A DNA stretch of 64,000 nucleotides from Rhizobium sp. AQ_MP (GCF_014237835.1 NZ_JACJVI010000018.1:16665-80664), one strand, 5' to 3'. Shown: positions 1 through 8,552, numbered from the stretch's first letter. Translations and numbers: made by a program. Notes: generated by a model not told the origin, from the sequence alone.

Positions 1-651
1 AGTGACGGAAGTGATCTGGGGATAGGTTTCGGCGACCCATGAAAGGAAGCTCTTCAGGCTCTTTTCACCGCGACCCTTCAGCTTAAGCGTATCGATGTTG
101 GGGCAAGCGGCCATGAAGGCTGCGAGCGTGGTCTTCGCCATGACGCCCGGTCCGAGAATACCGACAACACGGCTATCCTTGCGGGCCAGATGGCGTGCGC
201 CGACGCCCGGGATGGCACCGGTGCGATAGGCAGAAAGCAGGTTCGCAGACATGAAAGCGAGCGGGGCACCGGTGTCTGCATCATTGAGGCAGAACATCAG
301 GATCGAGCGGGGCAGGCCCTTGTCCCGGTTTTCAATGTTGGAACCGTACCACTTCATGCCCGCCGTACGGAAACGGCCACCGAGATAGGCAGGCATCGCC
401 ATGAAACGACGGTCGGCTGTCGGCTTCGGCATGTCCGGAAACGGCGAGTCTTCCGGGAAGGAAATGGCCGCACCATGGCTGTCGCTGTTTGGACCAGCCA
501 TCCGGTAGTCACCGTGGTAGAGCAGGCCGAACATTTCTTCCATGGCATCGACGCAGGCCGGCATATCGGTCACGCCGGCTTTGATCATGTCTTCTTCCGA
601 CAGATAAATGAAATCGATTTTTGTGCTTTGGATGGCAGTCATGTCGTTCAT
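1..651 (-). CDS. Ornithine cyclodeaminase-family protein, partial (C-terminus outside window)
   Basis: The reverse strand reads through the left edge with no stop, so only the N-terminal ~217 codons are seen. The frame contains GSNIENRDKGLPRSI, an SAYRTGAIPGVGARHLARK segment and VVGILGPGVMAKT. This is the usual order for the ornithine cyclodeaminase/mu-crystallin fold: a substrate-side arginine in the SAYRTGA region, then the Rossmann GxGxxA/K loop. From memory the sequence is closest to the subgroup named tyramine oxidase subunit B in databases. Its actual reaction (imine or ketimine reductase, or cyclodeaminase) is not settled. I start at the ATG at 651, which has a weak purine stretch (cgaaag) upstream; ATGs at 681 and 642 are alternatives. 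It is downstream of, and probably cotranscribed with, the damaged permease at 767-2211. Confidence 0.8.
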   Translation of the reverse strand, partial: MNDMTAIQSTKIDFIYLSEEDMIKAGVTDMPACVDAMEEMFGLLYHGDYRMAGPNSDSHGAAISFPEDSPFPDMPKPTADRRFMAMPAYLGGRFRTAGMKWYGSNIENRDKGLPRSILMFCLNDADTGAPLAFMSANLLSAYRTGAIPGVGARHLARKDSRVVGILGPGVMAKTTLAAFMAACPNIDTLKLKGRGEKSLKSFLSWVAETYPQITSVT

Positions 652-725
652 GGTCAGGGCTTTCGTTTTGCCACGGCACATCGCATCCAGCGTCAAGGAC
701 TGGAGCGAGGCCACTTTGGGGAAGG

Positions 726-750
726 GCGGGACGGCGCGGCGCCGTCCCGC
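726..750. repeat. Perfect 11-bp stem-loop between permease and cyclodeaminase genes
   Basis: GCGGGACGGCG (726-736) pairs perfectly with CGCCGTCCCGC (740-750) across a 3-nt loop. It sits 17 bp after the permease stop and 75 bp before the cyclodeaminase start. No T-run follows on either strand. It could be an attenuating or mRNA-processing hairpin within the operon, or a REP-like palindrome, rather than a full terminator. Confidence 0.6.
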
Positions 751-766
751 AGTCTTGAGATTGGAG

Positions 767-2211
767 TTACGCCTCGAACACCTTGCCGAGAGCCGCATAG
801 CGAACGGGATCCGCGCCTTTGATCCGTATGGCGAAGATCACACCGCCGAGGCCGACAAGCGCCACGATGATCGGGAAGCTATCGACGACGATGTTCGAAG
901 CCCCCGCCAGGAGTTCAAGATTGGAGATAACCAGGCCAAGCGCTCCGACGAGACCGACGAAGGCGACGGCCGGGGCAATCAGGGTTTGCCAGAGGCCGTG
1001 CCCATGGCTGTCCTTGCGGAAGTAAAGGATGACCGCAATACAGACCACGGCCTGCACCGTAAGGATACCGATGACCGTCAGCGCCGACATGTAAGGGAAC
1101 ACAACGGTGAAGGGATCTTGTCCGGCGACCGCGAAAGCGATGATGACGGTTGCTGCGGATACGGATTGCAGAACACCGGCGACATAAGGTGACCCGTGAA
1201 GCGCATGGACCTTGCCGAGCGCACGGGCAGCAAGACCTTCGCGACCCAGGGCGAAGAAGTATCGGTTCAGCGTGTTGTGGAAGGAAAGAACACAGGCGAA
1301 CAGGCTGGTTACGAGCAGCAGGTTCATTGTGGTGGCCGACCAAGCGCCGAGGACGTTGGTGGCTGCGTCGAAGTAGAAGGCACCCAGCAAGTTGTTCGCC
1401 GCCGCCTGCACATTGGATGGACCGAAGTGCAAACCAATCGTCCAGGTGGAGAAGGCGTAGAAGACCGCGATCAGCACGATGGAGATGTAGGTTGCCCGGG
1501 GAATGGTGATCTCAGGACGGTCCACCTCCTCGGCGAAAATGGCAGTAGCCTCAAAGCCAATGAAGGAGCCGACGACGAAGACCAGGGTAACCCCGAGACC
1601 GGCGCTGAACACCGTCGACGGTTCGAATGAAGTGAAATTTATGCCCTCGGGGCCACCGCCGACAATCAGGATGGCGATGTTGAGGACCAGCAGGATGATG
1701 ATTTCAGCCACCATGCATACGCCGAGGATGGTGCCGGAGAAGGCGATGTTCCGCTGGCCGGCCAGATGCACCAAGGCAAGGAACCCCAGAGCCCAGACAT
1801 ACCATGGCAGGTCGAGTCCGAAGGGCGCCATCATGCTCTGGGTGGAGAAGCCCAGCAGAGCGTAGACAGCAATCTGAACGGAGCTGTAGGTCAAGAGCGC
1901 AATGAAGGCACCGCCCACACCAACGGGCTTGCCGATGCCCTGAGTGATGTATGTGTAGAAGGCCCCAGCCCCCCGACATGTCGGCTCATGGTCGTGAAGC
2001 CGACCGAAAAGATGAGATAGAGCAGTCCGGCGAGCACGAATGCGCCGGGAACACCGGCGCCGTTGCCGAAAGCAAAGGCGGGCGGTGTCGCGCCGACGAC
2101 AGCAGTCAGCGGCGCAGCGGCAGCAACAACGAAGAAGACGATGTGGGCAATGCCCACGGAATTCCGGGCCAGGCGTCCTGCGGACGCCGGCGCATTCTTT
2201 GCGACAGTCAT
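767..2211 (-). pseudogene. APC-family amino-acid permease, disrupted by a single-base frameshift
   Basis: Two overlapping frames make one permease. The N-terminus starts at the ATG at 2211 (RBS gagggg, 6 nt upstream) and reads MTVAKNAPASAGRL, with hydrophobic segments up to MSRHVGG. The protein then continues in another frame with AGAFYTYITQGIGKP to the stop at 767. The switch falls in a run of six G on the coding strand (C run 1969-1974); one more G restores a ~481-residue protein, the normal APC size, with about 12 hydrophobic segments. The GG-AGAFYTY junction is the classic APC TM3 start. It would have imported an amino acid or amine for the downstream cyclodeaminase-family enzyme. A sequencing or assembly error in the homopolymer is as likely as a true mutation. 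Confidence 0.8.
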
Positions 2212-2331
2212 GTGAACCCCTCACGGTTTCTTTGTTTATTGTTAAGAAAGATGAGAGAGCACTTGCGACTTTGACATTGCGATATGTGACATTAATTTGA
2301 TAATTTATGCCAAAAAGGAAGGAAATTTGCT

Positions 2332-3396
2332 ATGTTCCAAGGTGATGGGCAGCTGAATGGCCGACAATCTGTCACCTACATTCGGGTCGCGGCGCTCACG
2401 CCTTTCATCGAGTATCTCCAGAACGCCGGGGTTTCGCCGATCACATTGCTTGAACGGCACGCCATCCCTTCGAGCCAGCTCGCGGATCCCTATGCTTTGA
2501 TCCCGCTCCATCACTTCGTTGCATTCCTCGAGGATGGAGCGGCAGCGACGGATGACGACGCATTCGGCGCGAAGCTGGGGGCACACCTGAAACCTGCCGA
2601 TATAGGCCCGATGGGTATTCTCTTTTCCGTCTCGCCGACCATCAACATCGCCCTCCAGAGGATTGCCCGCCTGGCCAACTCCCTGCAGGGAGCAACCAAT
2701 TCCGGCGTGGTGGAAGAAGAAGGCACGCTGACCTGGAGCTACGCCTTGACCGATCGCTCCATATGGCCACGCAGACAGGATGCGGAATACTCGATGGCGG
2801 CAACCTGCGAGCTGGTGCGTTCCTGCTTCCGTACCAACCTGAATCCGCTCGAGGTGCATTTCGAACACGAGCGCCCGGCAAAGATTGAGCCTTTGAAGCG
2901 GATCTTTCGGGCACCGATCCTGTTCTCGCAATCCAGCAACAGACTGGTTTATGACGCGAAAGAGGCGGATCGTGTCTATCGCGGAGAGGACAAGTTCCTC
3001 GTGGCCACCCTCGAGCGCCATATCGCCGACCTGATCAGCGAGACCAAACCGGAAGAAGGCCTGTCGGAAAAAGTCAGGTTCCTGATCCAGCTTTATCTGG
3101 GCCGCCGCCCCGTCACCACGGCTTTCCTTGCCCAGGAACTCAAGATGAGCCTGCGCACCCTGCAACGCCGCCTCGACGACGAAGGAACGTCGGTGCGCGC
3201 CCTGATCCGCGAGCATCGGTCGGAACTTGCAACCAGTCTTCTGGAGCGCCCGGATAGCAGCGCATCCAATGTCGCCCTGGCGCTAGGCTATGCAGACGGC
3301 GCCGCATTCTCTCGGGCGTTCAAGGATTGGACAGGTCGGTCACCTCGTACACTGCAAACCCGCCGACAGCGCAGGCGACAGGAGCAAGAAAGCTAG
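2332..3396 (+). CDS. AraC-family regulator (OruR/Arabinose_bd-type N-terminus)
   Basis: 354 residues. The N-terminal ~200 residues match the Arabinose_bd-type sensor of OruR/ArgR-like AraC regulators (VAALTPFIEYLQNAGVSP, ending around FRAPILFSQSSNRL). The C-terminal ~100 residues carry two helix-turn-helix motifs (TTAFLAQELKMSLRTLQRRL and SNVALALGYADGAAFSRAF), with FKDWTGRSPR closing the domain. The ATG is preceded by aaggaagg. It is divergent from the permease/cyclodeaminase pair across ~120 bp, so the natural expectation is control of that amino-acid operon by its substrate. That link is inferred from position only. Confidence 0.9.
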   Translation: MFQGDGQLNGRQSVTYIRVAALTPFIEYLQNAGVSPITLLERHAIPSSQLADPYALIPLHHFVAFLEDGAAATDDDAFGAKLGAHLKPADIGPMGILFSVSPTINIALQRIARLANSLQGATNSGVVEEEGTLTWSYALTDRSIWPRRQDAEYSMAATCELVRSCFRTNLNPLEVHFEHERPAKIEPLKRIFRAPILFSQSSNRLVYDAKEADRVYRGEDKFLVATLERHIADLISETKPEEGLSEKVRFLIQLYLGRRPVTTAFLAQELKMSLRTLQRRLDDEGTSVRALIREHRSELATSLLERPDSSASNVALALGYADGAAFSRAFKDWTGRSPRTLQTRRQRRRQEQES

Positions 3397-3515
3397 CAGC
3401 AACTGGCACAGAACAGCTTCTGGGTTCTGGACAGGTTCGAAAGACGCAGCTAGGAGCGGTCTGCACCGGCCTTGCATGACTGGGCAGCAATTCAAGATGT
3501 AAGGGGGCACCCTTC

Positions 3516-4562
3516 TTGCCGATAGGGCACAAATGGCAGTTGCCGGGCTTCGACTCGGCCGTTCTCTTCCTTGCGCTGCAACTCTTCATCGCCTCAGGAC
3601 TTGCCCTCGGCTTCGCCAAGCAGCTCGATCTTGCAAACCCGTTTTGGGCCGCCATGCCCGTTTGGGTGGTGCATCAGCCCTTCAGAGAAGATCTTCTGAC
3701 CCGAGCCGCCTTGCGAATTGTCGGAACGCTTGTCGGCGCGGTGGTCTCCCTGTGCCTCATCGTTCTGCATCCGCCTCAGCTAGTGCTGATTGTTTGTCTC
3801 TCTGCCTTTATCGGGGGCTGCGCGGCATTGGCTTTCACGATCGGCACGAGCCGAAGTTACGGCACCTTTATGGCGGCGATTACGATGCTTGTCGTTGTGT
3901 TGCCTTTCCTTTCTGGCTTACCGCACCAGGGAGCAGCGACCCCCGTCGCGCTGGCTGTTGACCGTATTCTCTGCACCATTCTCGGTGTGATTTGCGTTGC
4001 GGCTGTGACGGTTCTTTTCACGCCGGCGCGCGGCTCAGATCTTGTCCGGCCACCTCATGGTCGTACGAAGTGGGCCGGTGCAAAGCGCTTTCTGCTCTGC
4101 GGCGGCGCCACCCTGTTTGCAGCCATATCCACGGCCTCGATCGCAAGCTTCCCGGTGCTCGCGTTCGGGATGACACTGGTTGTCTACGCGCTGATCATGT
4201 CCAGCGCGCCCGATCCCCGACCGATCCACCGCAGCCTGTTACCAGGGGTCGCGATCGGCGTTGCCAGCGGGATTGCGTATCACGCGACAAGCAATTTTGT
4301 CCTCGTCCATCATCCAGTGCTGCTTGTTGCACTGACTGCCGCCTTCCTTGCGGCCGGCGCTCTTCTTAGGGTCCACCGGAAGACACAGCCGGTCGGTCTG
4401 GATGCCAATATGTGCTTTCTGCTGGTTGCCGAAGTCGGCACGTGGCGGCATGGATCCTCGGACGTCATGGCAGGCGGACTGGCAATGCTTGCCGCAGCGT
4501 CACTTGCCTGGCTCCTGATAAGGCAAACTATTCTGAGGGACTTCACCCGAGAGAGTGCCTGA
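3516..4562 (+). CDS. FUSC-family inner-membrane protein (aromatic acid/fusaric acid-type efflux)
   Basis: 348 residues with two blocks of hydrophobic helices (roughly residues 14-170 and 190-340) separated by a short basic loop, as in the FUSC/YhcP-like family. PFWAAMPVWVVHQPF and the GTLVGAVVSL segment after RAALRIVGT are typical FUSC features. The likely start is a TTG at 3516, about 9 nt after aaggggg; no in-frame ATG is well placed. Family members export aromatic acids or toxic phenolics. The adjacent catechol genes make an aromatic-stress role plausible but do not prove it. It converges on catR with 14 bp between the stops. Confidence 0.75.
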   Translation: MPIGHKWQLPGFDSAVLFLALQLFIASGLALGFAKQLDLANPFWAAMPVWVVHQPFREDLLTRAALRIVGTLVGAVVSLCLIVLHPPQLVLIVCLSAFIGGCAALAFTIGTSRSYGTFMAAITMLVVVLPFLSGLPHQGAATPVALAVDRILCTILGVICVAAVTVLFTPARGSDLVRPPHGRTKWAGAKRFLLCGGATLFAAISTASIASFPVLAFGMTLVVYALIMSSAPDPRPIHRSLLPGVAIGVASGIAYHATSNFVLVHHPVLLVALTAAFLAAGALLRVHRKTQPVGLDANMCFLLVAEVGTWRHGSSDVMAGGLAMLAAASLAWLLIRQTILRDFTRESA

Positions 4563-4576
4563 TCCGCGCCACGTCG

Positions 4577-5512
4577 CTAGAGATCGACATTGATCGAGAT
4601 ATTGTGTTCGGACTCCAGCCAGGAATGCCTTTCCGCATAAAGCTCACGCAGGAGGCGCTTGACCTGCAGCACCGTTGCAGATTCGTCTCCGGCACGGTGG
4701 TTCAACACGACGGGCGACGTCGCACGTTCCACTTCAAGCAATCGGTAGTGCAGGTCAGAGCGCAGCGTGCGTGCCGAAGACGGGACAATGCAGACACCGG
4801 ACTCCGCAGCCACGAGCCCCAGCGCCGACTGGATATCGCTCACTTCATGGACTTCCTGTGGCTGGACGTCATGGTGCAGCAGCATGCCAAGCACCTGATC
4901 AGCATAACTCGGTCGCGGCTCGCGCGGATAGACTATGATTTTCTGGTCGGTCAGAGCCTGCGTACTGAGCGGGGTGCTCGCCCTTGAAAGCGGTGCGCCT
5001 TGTGGGATGGCAACAACGAGGCGCTCCTCGCGCAACACCGTGCACCTGATGTGCGGATCATTGTGTCGCAACCGTCCGAGACCGATATCGATCCGCCCCT
5101 CTTTCAAGGCAGGGAGCTGGTTGACTGACATCATCTCCAGAAGCTGAATATCTGTGCCTGGCGCCTCGTGCCTCAGTTTTCGCACCAAGGCGGGTAACTC
5201 ACCGTAGAGTGTGGATGCGACGAAGCCGATCGACAGAACGCTGTTTTGATTGAGACCGACCCGTCGCGTCGCCTCCTTCATCTGCTCGACACGACCGAGG
5301 ATCTGCAGGGCCTGTTCGTAGAAGACGCGGCCAGCTTCCGTCAGACGAACCGGCCGGCTGGAGCGGATGATAAGTTCGACGCCGAGTTCTTCTTCCAGCA
5401 ATTGAATCTGGCGGCTCAGGGGCGGCTGTGCGATGTGCAACTGATCGGCGGCACGTGTGAAGTTGCGCTCCTTCGCTACGGCAACGAAGTATCGAAGCTG
5501 CCTAAGGTCCAT
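4577..5512 (-). CDS. catR: LysR-type regulator of catechol catabolism (CatR/CatM/BenM-like)
   Basis: 311 residues. The N-terminal winged HTH is typical (MDLRQLRYFVAVAKERNFTRAADQLHIAQPPLSRQIQLLEEELG, written here in family terms), followed by the effector domain SIGFVASTLYGELPALVRKLR. The QPPLSRQI recognition helix and GFVxSxLYGxLP segment are typical of CatR/BenM, which respond to cis,cis-muconate. The start is set at the ATG at 5512, where the HTH begins; open frame further upstream (to 5593) does not look conserved. It is divergent from catB with a matching ATAC-N7-GTAT box between them, so activation of catBCA is strongly expected. Confidence 0.85.
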   Translation of the reverse strand: MDLRQLRYFVAVAKERNFTRAADQLHIAQPPLSRQIQLLEEELGVELIIRSSRPVRLTEAGRVFYEQALQILGRVEQMKEATRRVGLNQNSVLSIGFVASTLYGELPALVRKLRHEAPGTDIQLLEMMSVNQLPALKEGRIDIGLGRLRHNDPHIRCTVLREERLVVAIPQGAPLSRASTPLSTQALTDQKIIVYPREPRPSYADQVLGMLLHHDVQPQEVHEVSDIQSALGLVAAESGVCIVPSSARTLRSDLHYRLLEVERATSPVVLNHRAGDESATVLQVKRLLRELYAERHSWLESEHNISINVDL

Positions 5513-5591
5513 GACCACCCTGCCCCTACTGGTATGATTGCGACAGATTGCGCCAGATCGGCTCTCAAATCCAGCAGCCAAGGCAAGTATC

Positions 5592-5606
5592 ATACCCTGA
5601 AGGTAT
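5592..5606. promoter_or_regulatory. CatM/BenM-type operator (ATAC-N7-GTAT) in the catR-catB intergenic region
   Basis: The sequence ATACCCTGAAGGTAT is an interrupted palindrome with ATAC-N7-GTAT spacing. This is the recognition pattern known for the CatM/BenM subgroup of LysR regulators. It lies 46 bp upstream of the catB start and 80 bp upstream of the catR start. A second partial half site (gtat at 5587-5590) is adjacent. Confidence 0.65.
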
Positions 5607-5651
5607 CATGCGACACCCAAATGGTCTTGGACGGGCCGGCCGATCTTTTCC

Positions 5652-6845
5652 ATGATCGTCTTCATGAACGCGACCATTCACCCACCCCTTGAGGCGCTTG
5701 CCGCCGCCCCGACAATCGAACGCATCGAAACGATGCTCGTCGATCTGCCGACAATCCGACCGCACAAGCTCTCGGTTGCGACGATGACCGGCCAGACGCT
5801 GATGATGGTCCGGATATACGCAAGCGACGGCATCGTCGGCATCGGCGAAGGCACGACCATCGGCGGGCTCGCTTATGGCGGCGAAAGCCCGGAAAGCATG
5901 AAACTCTCGATCGATCGCTATTTTGCGCCGGTTCTGCTCGGCCAGGATGCCACGCGTATCCAGTCCCTGATGGCGCGGCTCGGCAACATGGTGAAGGACA
6001 ACCGCTTCGCAAAGAGTGCGGTGGAAACCGCCCTCCTCGACGCCCAAGGCAAACGCGTAGCATTGCCAGTCAGTGAACTCCTTGGCGGTCGCCGCCGGGA
6101 TCGATTGCCTGTGGCCTGGACGCTCGCCTCGGGGGACACCGCCCGCGACATCGACGAGGCTGAGCAGATGCTTTCGCTCCGTCGCCATTCGACCTTCAAG
6201 CTGAAGATCGGTCTGCGCGCCGTGCGCGAGGACGTTGCCCATGTTGCCGCCATCAAGCGCGCACTCGGCGATCGCGGCGCCGTCCGTGTCGATGTCAACA
6301 TGGCCTGGACCGAAACCGAAGCCAATCTCGGCATTGCGGCTCTTGCCGACGCTGGCTGCGAACTCGTCGAGCAACCGGTCAAGTCCACGGCAGCACTTGG
6401 CCGCCTCGTCCGCCGCTTCCCGATCGCCGTCATGGCAGACGAATCCCTGACCGGACCGGAAAGCGCATTCGAGATTGCGCGCACCAATGGCGCCGATGTC
6501 TTTGCCGTGAAGGTGGAGCAGAGCGGCGGACCATTCAACGCGCAGCGCGTCGCAGCCATTGCCGATGCGGCCGGTATCGAACTCTATGGCGGCACCATGC
6601 TCGAGGGCGCAATAGGAACCATCGTTTCAGCCCATGTCTTCTCGACCTTTGCGGAGTTGCAGTGGGGAACCGAGCTCTTCGGCCCGCTGCTTCTGACCGA
6701 GGAGATCCTGGAAACACAGCTCGACTACAGCAATTTCTCGCTGGCAATACCGACAGGCCCCGGTCTCGGCATCTCGCTCGACGAAGACAAGCTCAAGCGC
6801 TTCACCCGCGAGGGATCGCGACACATGACCGCGGCGCAGGACTGA
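5652..6845 (+). CDS. catB: Muconate cycloisomerase CatB
   Basis: 397 residues, enolase superfamily; converts cis,cis-muconate to muconolactone in the beta-ketoadipate pathway. The start region IERIETMLVDLPTIRPHKLS is diagnostic of CatB. The catalytic KxK motif is FKLKIG (Lys183 and Lys185), metal ligands lie in the VDVN, VEQPV and ADES segments, and GGTMLEGAIGT matches the barrel end. The start is uncertain: ATG at 5652 or ATG at 5664 (4 codons later), with no strong RBS at either. It is followed by catC after 10 bp and catA after a further 52 bp, forming one operon. Confidence 0.95.
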   Translation: MIVFMNATIHPPLEALAAAPTIERIETMLVDLPTIRPHKLSVATMTGQTLMMVRIYASDGIVGIGEGTTIGGLAYGGESPESMKLSIDRYFAPVLLGQDATRIQSLMARLGNMVKDNRFAKSAVETALLDAQGKRVALPVSELLGGRRRDRLPVAWTLASGDTARDIDEAEQMLSLRRHSTFKLKIGLRAVREDVAHVAAIKRALGDRGAVRVDVNMAWTETEANLGIAALADAGCELVEQPVKSTAALGRLVRRFPIAVMADESLTGPESAFEIARTNGADVFAVKVEQSGGPFNAQRVAAIADAAGIELYGGTMLEGAIGTIVSAHVFSTFAELQWGTELFGPLLLTEEILETQLDYSNFSLAIPTGPGLGISLDEDKLKRFTREGSRHMTAAQD

Positions 6846-6855
6846 GGACAAGACG

Positions 6856-7146
6856 ATGCTGTTTCACGTCAAGATGACCGTCAACCTGCCGCATGATCTG
6901 CCTGCCGAGCAAGCCAGGGATATCCTGGAGCGGGAAAAGGCCTATTCCCAGGCGCTGCAGGCGCAAGGCAAGTGGCGGCATATCTGGCGGATCGCCGGGC
7001 ATTACGCGAACATCAGCATTTTTGACGTGGCCGATAACGATGAGCTGCACGCGCTGCTCTCCGGCCTGCCCCTTTTCAAATTCATGCACATCGAGGTGAT
7101 GCCGTTGCTGCGCCATCCCTCGGCTGTTCGCGACGACGACCGCTGA
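6856..7146 (+). CDS. catC: Muconolactone delta-isomerase CatC
   Basis: 96 residues, the usual length of CatC, with the characteristic MLFHVKMTVNLP start and WRHIWRIAGHYANISIFDV core of this small ferredoxin-like-fold enzyme. It isomerises muconolactone to 3-oxoadipate enol-lactone, the step after CatB. It begins 10 bp after catB. The last ~8 residues are hydrophilic and variable in the family. Confidence 0.95.
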   Translation: MLFHVKMTVNLPHDLPAEQARDILEREKAYSQALQAQGKWRHIWRIAGHYANISIFDVADNDELHALLSGLPLFKFMHIEVMPLLRHPSAVRDDDR

Positions 7147-7198
7147 CGACAAGGCCGGAGAAATCTGGCTCTAATCACCCATGTGAGGAGGACATGAC

Positions 7199-8137
7199 AT
7201 GAGCGTAAAAATCTTCAATCGCCCCGATATCCAGGACTTTCTCAAGGTCTTGAGCGGCTTCGAGCAGAAGGATGGCAATCCGCGCGTCAAGCAGATCGTC
7301 CACCGGATCGTCTCCGACCTCTTCAAGACGATCGACGATCTGGACGTCACGCCGGACGAATACTGGACGGCAATTGCCTGGATGAACGAGATTGGTGCCA
7401 CCGGACAGGCCGGCCTGATTTCGCCCGGCCTCGGCCTCGACCATTTCCTCGACGAGCGCCTGGATGCGATCGACGAAGCGCTCGGCATCAAGAACGAGAC
7501 GCCGCGGACGATCGAGGGGCCGCTCTATGTCGCTGGGGCTCCGGAATGTCAGGGCTTCGCGCGTCTCGATGACGGCACGGATACCGACGGTCATACGCTG
7601 ATCATGCATGGCACCGTCTATGGCGCCGACGGCAAGCCGAGCGCTGGTGCAAAAGTCGAGGTCTGGCATTGCGACACGCGCGGCTTCTATTCGCACTTCG
7701 ATCCAACAGGCAAACAGGCACCCTTCAACATGCGCCGCACGATCATCGCGGACGAAAATGGCCGCTACAAGTTCCGAAGCATCGTGCCGCACGGCTATGG
7801 CGTGCCTCCGGGCAGCCCGACCGAGAAGCTCCTCTCCGCACTCGGTCGCCACGGTCAGCGCCCGGCCCATATCCACTTCTTCGTCAGCGCCGAAGGCCAT
7901 CGCAAGCTGACAACGCAGATCAACATCGCCGGCGATCCGCTGATCAACGATGACTTCGCCTATGCGACACGCGACGGCCTGGTACCGGATGTCATCGAGC
8001 TAAACGATGAAGCCAGCATCAAGGCGAATGGCCTGAGCGGCCCCTTTGCGGAGATCGTTTTCGACATAAAGCTGACGGCCCTCGTCAACGGCGTCGACAA
8101 CCAGGTGAACGCTCTGCGCCCACGCGCCGCCGCCTGA
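7199..8137 (+). CDS. catA: Catechol 1,2-dioxygenase CatA
   Basis: 312 residues; intradiol ring-cleaving Fe(III) dioxygenase producing cis,cis-muconate from catechol. All four iron ligands are present at the canonical numbering: Tyr164 (GFYSHFDP), Tyr200 (PHGYG), His224 and His226 (RPAHIHFF). The N-terminal helical linker/dimer domain (residues ~1-105) and TPRTIEGPLYV are intact. A gaggagg RBS lies about 10 nt before the ATG. It is last in catBCA and is followed by a strong hairpin. The enol-lactone hydrolase and CoA steps of the pathway are not in the window. Confidence 0.97.
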   Translation: MSVKIFNRPDIQDFLKVLSGFEQKDGNPRVKQIVHRIVSDLFKTIDDLDVTPDEYWTAIAWMNEIGATGQAGLISPGLGLDHFLDERLDAIDEALGIKNETPRTIEGPLYVAGAPECQGFARLDDGTDTDGHTLIMHGTVYGADGKPSAGAKVEVWHCDTRGFYSHFDPTGKQAPFNMRRTIIADENGRYKFRSIVPHGYGVPPGSPTEKLLSALGRHGQRPAHIHFFVSAEGHRKLTTQINIAGDPLINDDFAYATRDGLVPDVIELNDEASIKANGLSGPFAEIVFDIKLTALVNGVDNQVNALRPRAAA

Positions 8138-8145
8138 CGGTGATG

Positions 8146-8180
8146 GATTGACAGCCGCTCCCTTGGCGCGGCTGTCAATC
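8146..8180 (+). terminator. Stem-loop after catA
   Basis: A 13-bp perfect stem (gattgacagccgc at 8146-8158 with gcggctgtcaatc at 8168-8180) with a 9-nt loop starts 8 bp after the catA stop. There is no downstream T-run, so it may be a Rho-assisted or mRNA-stabilising end of the catBCA transcript. Confidence 0.6.
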
Positions 8181-8200
8181 CGATCGATTACCGCTGGTCT

Positions 8201-8383
8201 TCACTGGTCGAAAAGCAAACGCCTTACCTGGCCCTGCCACGCCGCCGCCCGTAGTGGAGCGGCGCCCTCATACGGGGAGAAGTTTTCGATCATCGCACCC
8301 GCCGCCAGTCGCTTGTGGCCGGAGCGATTATCGAGGTTGACGACATTGCCAGATGGAAGGATGTACGCTCGGCTCTTGAGCAC
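8201..8383 (-). CDS. Short hypothetical frame, possibly a gene remnant
   Basis: A 60-codon frame whose C-terminal part (MIENFSPYEGAAPLRAAAW, ending RRLLFDQ) reads like real protein but matches nothing I can name. It has no clear RBS. It lies between the catBCA terminator and a deacetylase gene relic, so a decayed fragment is more likely than a working small gene. Confidence 0.25.
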   Translation of the reverse strand: MLKSRAYILPSGNVVNLDNRSGHKRLAAGAMIENFSPYEGAAPLRAAAWQGQVRRLLFDQ

Positions 8384-8400
8384 TGCACCGCAATCAACAG

Positions 8401-8434
8401 CTCAGCCCTCCGAGCACCATTCCGGAGGGCTGAG
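8401..8434 (-). terminator. 12-bp stem-loop downstream of the BMP transporter operon
   Basis: ctcagccctccg (8401-8412) pairs perfectly with cggagggctgag (8423-8434) across a 10-nt loop. It lies just beyond the deacetylase relic and downstream of the minus-strand BMP operon. No T-run follows. It most likely ended the transcript of the gene whose relic is at 8449-8550. Confidence 0.5.
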
Positions 8435-8448
8435 ACAAACGACAAGAG

Positions 8449-8550
8449 TTAGAACTGAGGGCTGGGCTCCAGCACCCGACAATCGCAATCACCGAGTGCA
8501 GCCTTGTCATAGCCTCCCTCGAAGACGAACATCCTCGGTAGCTTCAGCGC
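8449..8550 (-). pseudogene. Relic of the C-terminus of a histone-deacetylase-family gene
   Basis: The reverse strand encodes KLPRMFVFEGGYDKAALGDC..RVLEPSPQF and then TAA, i.e. the last ~33 residues of the deacetylase encoded at 24696-25724 (KLPRMFVFEGGYDKAALGDC..RVLEPSRRL). At the DNA level 8461-8550 aligns with 24708-24797 without gaps, and the last 53 bp (8498-8550 versus 24745-24797) are identical. Homology stops 2 bp before the BMP binding-protein stop codon. So only the 3' end of a second deacetylase copy survives, directly downstream of a transporter gene. Confidence 0.9.
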
Positions 8551-8552
8551 TG

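Noticed and set aside
767..2224. A single 485-codon permease frame starting at 2224
   Set aside because: Its first ~80 codons are Arg/Cys-rich nonsense; the real N-terminus is in another frame from 2211, so the gene is frameshifted.
2305..3216. A 303-codon open frame antisense to the AraC regulator
   Set aside because: High-GC codon bias leaves antisense frames open; it has no domain motifs, no RBS, and the plus strand has clear AraC motifs.
5565..6374. A 269-codon minus-strand frame across catB
   Set aside because: It is a shadow of the well-supported CatB frame and shows no recognisable protein features.
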